Shown here piece by piece: positions 63,416-64,000 of a stretch of 64,000 nucleotides of DNA. This stretch comes from Thuidium tamariscinum (Eukaryota > Streptophyta > Bryopsida > Hypnales > Thuidiaceae), in assembly GCA_947034885.2 (NCBI GenBank), contig OX344755.2, positions 25,055,052 to 25,119,051 of the forward strand, read 5' to 3'. The notes below the pieces were generated by a model. The model made no database searches, was not told where the DNA came from, and worked only from the letters and a program-made list of their open reading frames with translations. Numbering within the stretch: position 1 is the stretch's first letter; each line of letters opens with the position of its first letter. The translations under genes and the position numbers were made by a program.

Positions 63416-64000
63416 TGGTCGTTGCAAGAAACACTTACGGGTTTTGTCTCAAAATGGCTCAAAATCAATGAACCCTGTGAGTCTTGTGACCCTTTGAAAT
63501 AAAAAATTTTTAAATTGAAAAAAATATGGATAATTTGAAGAGCAATGAGAATATCATGTCTCTTTAAATTCAGACCTAAGAAATTTTTTCTCTAAATGTT
63601 ATAGACAATGGAAAATACAATGAAAATAGCTCTTTTTCACTAATTTGGTAAAAATAGTAAAAAAATTCAAAAAATGAAATTGAAAAATCCATTTTTTTTT
63701 CAAGTAAAGGTCTTTCTTTTCCAACAAATTTCATCTTTGGAAAAAATAAATTCTATTCTCTACACTTGCGCAAAGTCAGCCACTTTGACGACATATGGAG
63801 GTTGAATAGTATAGTATTTTCAAAAAATCTCTTTGCGGTCTTATGTAACTTTAGGTGAGGTCCTTGCATGCCAATTTTCATCTCAAAATTTGCATTTTTG
63901 GGTCAAAAATAGGACTAAAACCCCCCAAAATGGCCAAAGTAGACACCCAATTGGGGGTAGTTTAAAAATAGTAAAATAATTTTGAAAAAATTGAAAAAAT
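63416..64000. mobile_element. MITE B2 (family B), truncated by the window end
   Basis: Starts TGGTCGTTGCAAGAAACACT and is collinear with B1 (CAAAATGGC, TGGATAATTTGAAGA, GACACCCAATTGGGGGTAGT) until the window ends. Confidence 0.75.

Noticed and set aside
1-64000. CRISPR arrays, bacterial operons, tRNA or rRNA genes
   Set aside because: None seen: genes are intron-containing and repeats are dispersed MITEs rather than regularly spaced arrays; no cloverleaf was recognised by eye.

Overview
The window is nuclear DNA of a land plant, AT-rich between genes and with GT-AG introns mostly under 1 kb. The class III peroxidase, the plant-clade O-fucosyltransferase-like protein and the DEDDh poly(A) nuclease all point to a plant. 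The first gene encodes an axonemal inner-arm dynein intermediate chain, a protein needed only for motile flagella. A lineage with swimming sperm (moss, liverwort, hornwort, lycophyte, fern, or at most cycad/Ginkgo) is therefore inferred. Short introns and small intergenic distances favour a bryophyte-like genome; the species cannot be named from the sequence.

Layout: (1) 1-2.9 kb, + strand: last six coding exons of a DNAI4/WDR78/IC138-type gene, cut by the window edge, with a 734-bp MITE in an intron. (2) 6.97-15.7 kb, - strand: a complete 12-coding-exon O-fucosyltransferase-family gene (565 aa) with a non-coding first exon. (3) 16-44.9 kb: a repeat-dominated stretch holding a decayed Tc1/mariner-superfamily transposon, long fold-back elements and many MITE families, some nested. 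(4) 44.97-48.77 kb, - strand: a complete four-exon PARN-type poly(A)-specific ribonuclease (818 aa) with a presequence-like N-terminus. (5) 49-59.9 kb: more MITEs, including a CACTA-type non-autonomous element (51.56-52.92 kb) carrying another MITE and a long hairpin. (6) 59.99-62.59 kb, + strand: a complete four-exon secreted class III peroxidase (339 aa).

The four genes are functionally unrelated: sperm flagellum, Golgi/secretory glycosyltransferase, mRNA deadenylation and apoplastic peroxidase. For the three complete genes all exon phases were traced by hand and the coding lengths are exact multiples of three. The most unusual content is the mobile DNA. Three MITE families (A, B, C) share one terminal motif and appear to make 4-bp target duplications. 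Family C is almost entirely a palindrome of about 1.08 kb. Family D is flanked by TTAA at all three copies. The mariner-like element has a matching empty site elsewhere in the window. All repeat families were found by reading, not by alignment software, so boundaries of the degenerate copies are approximate.
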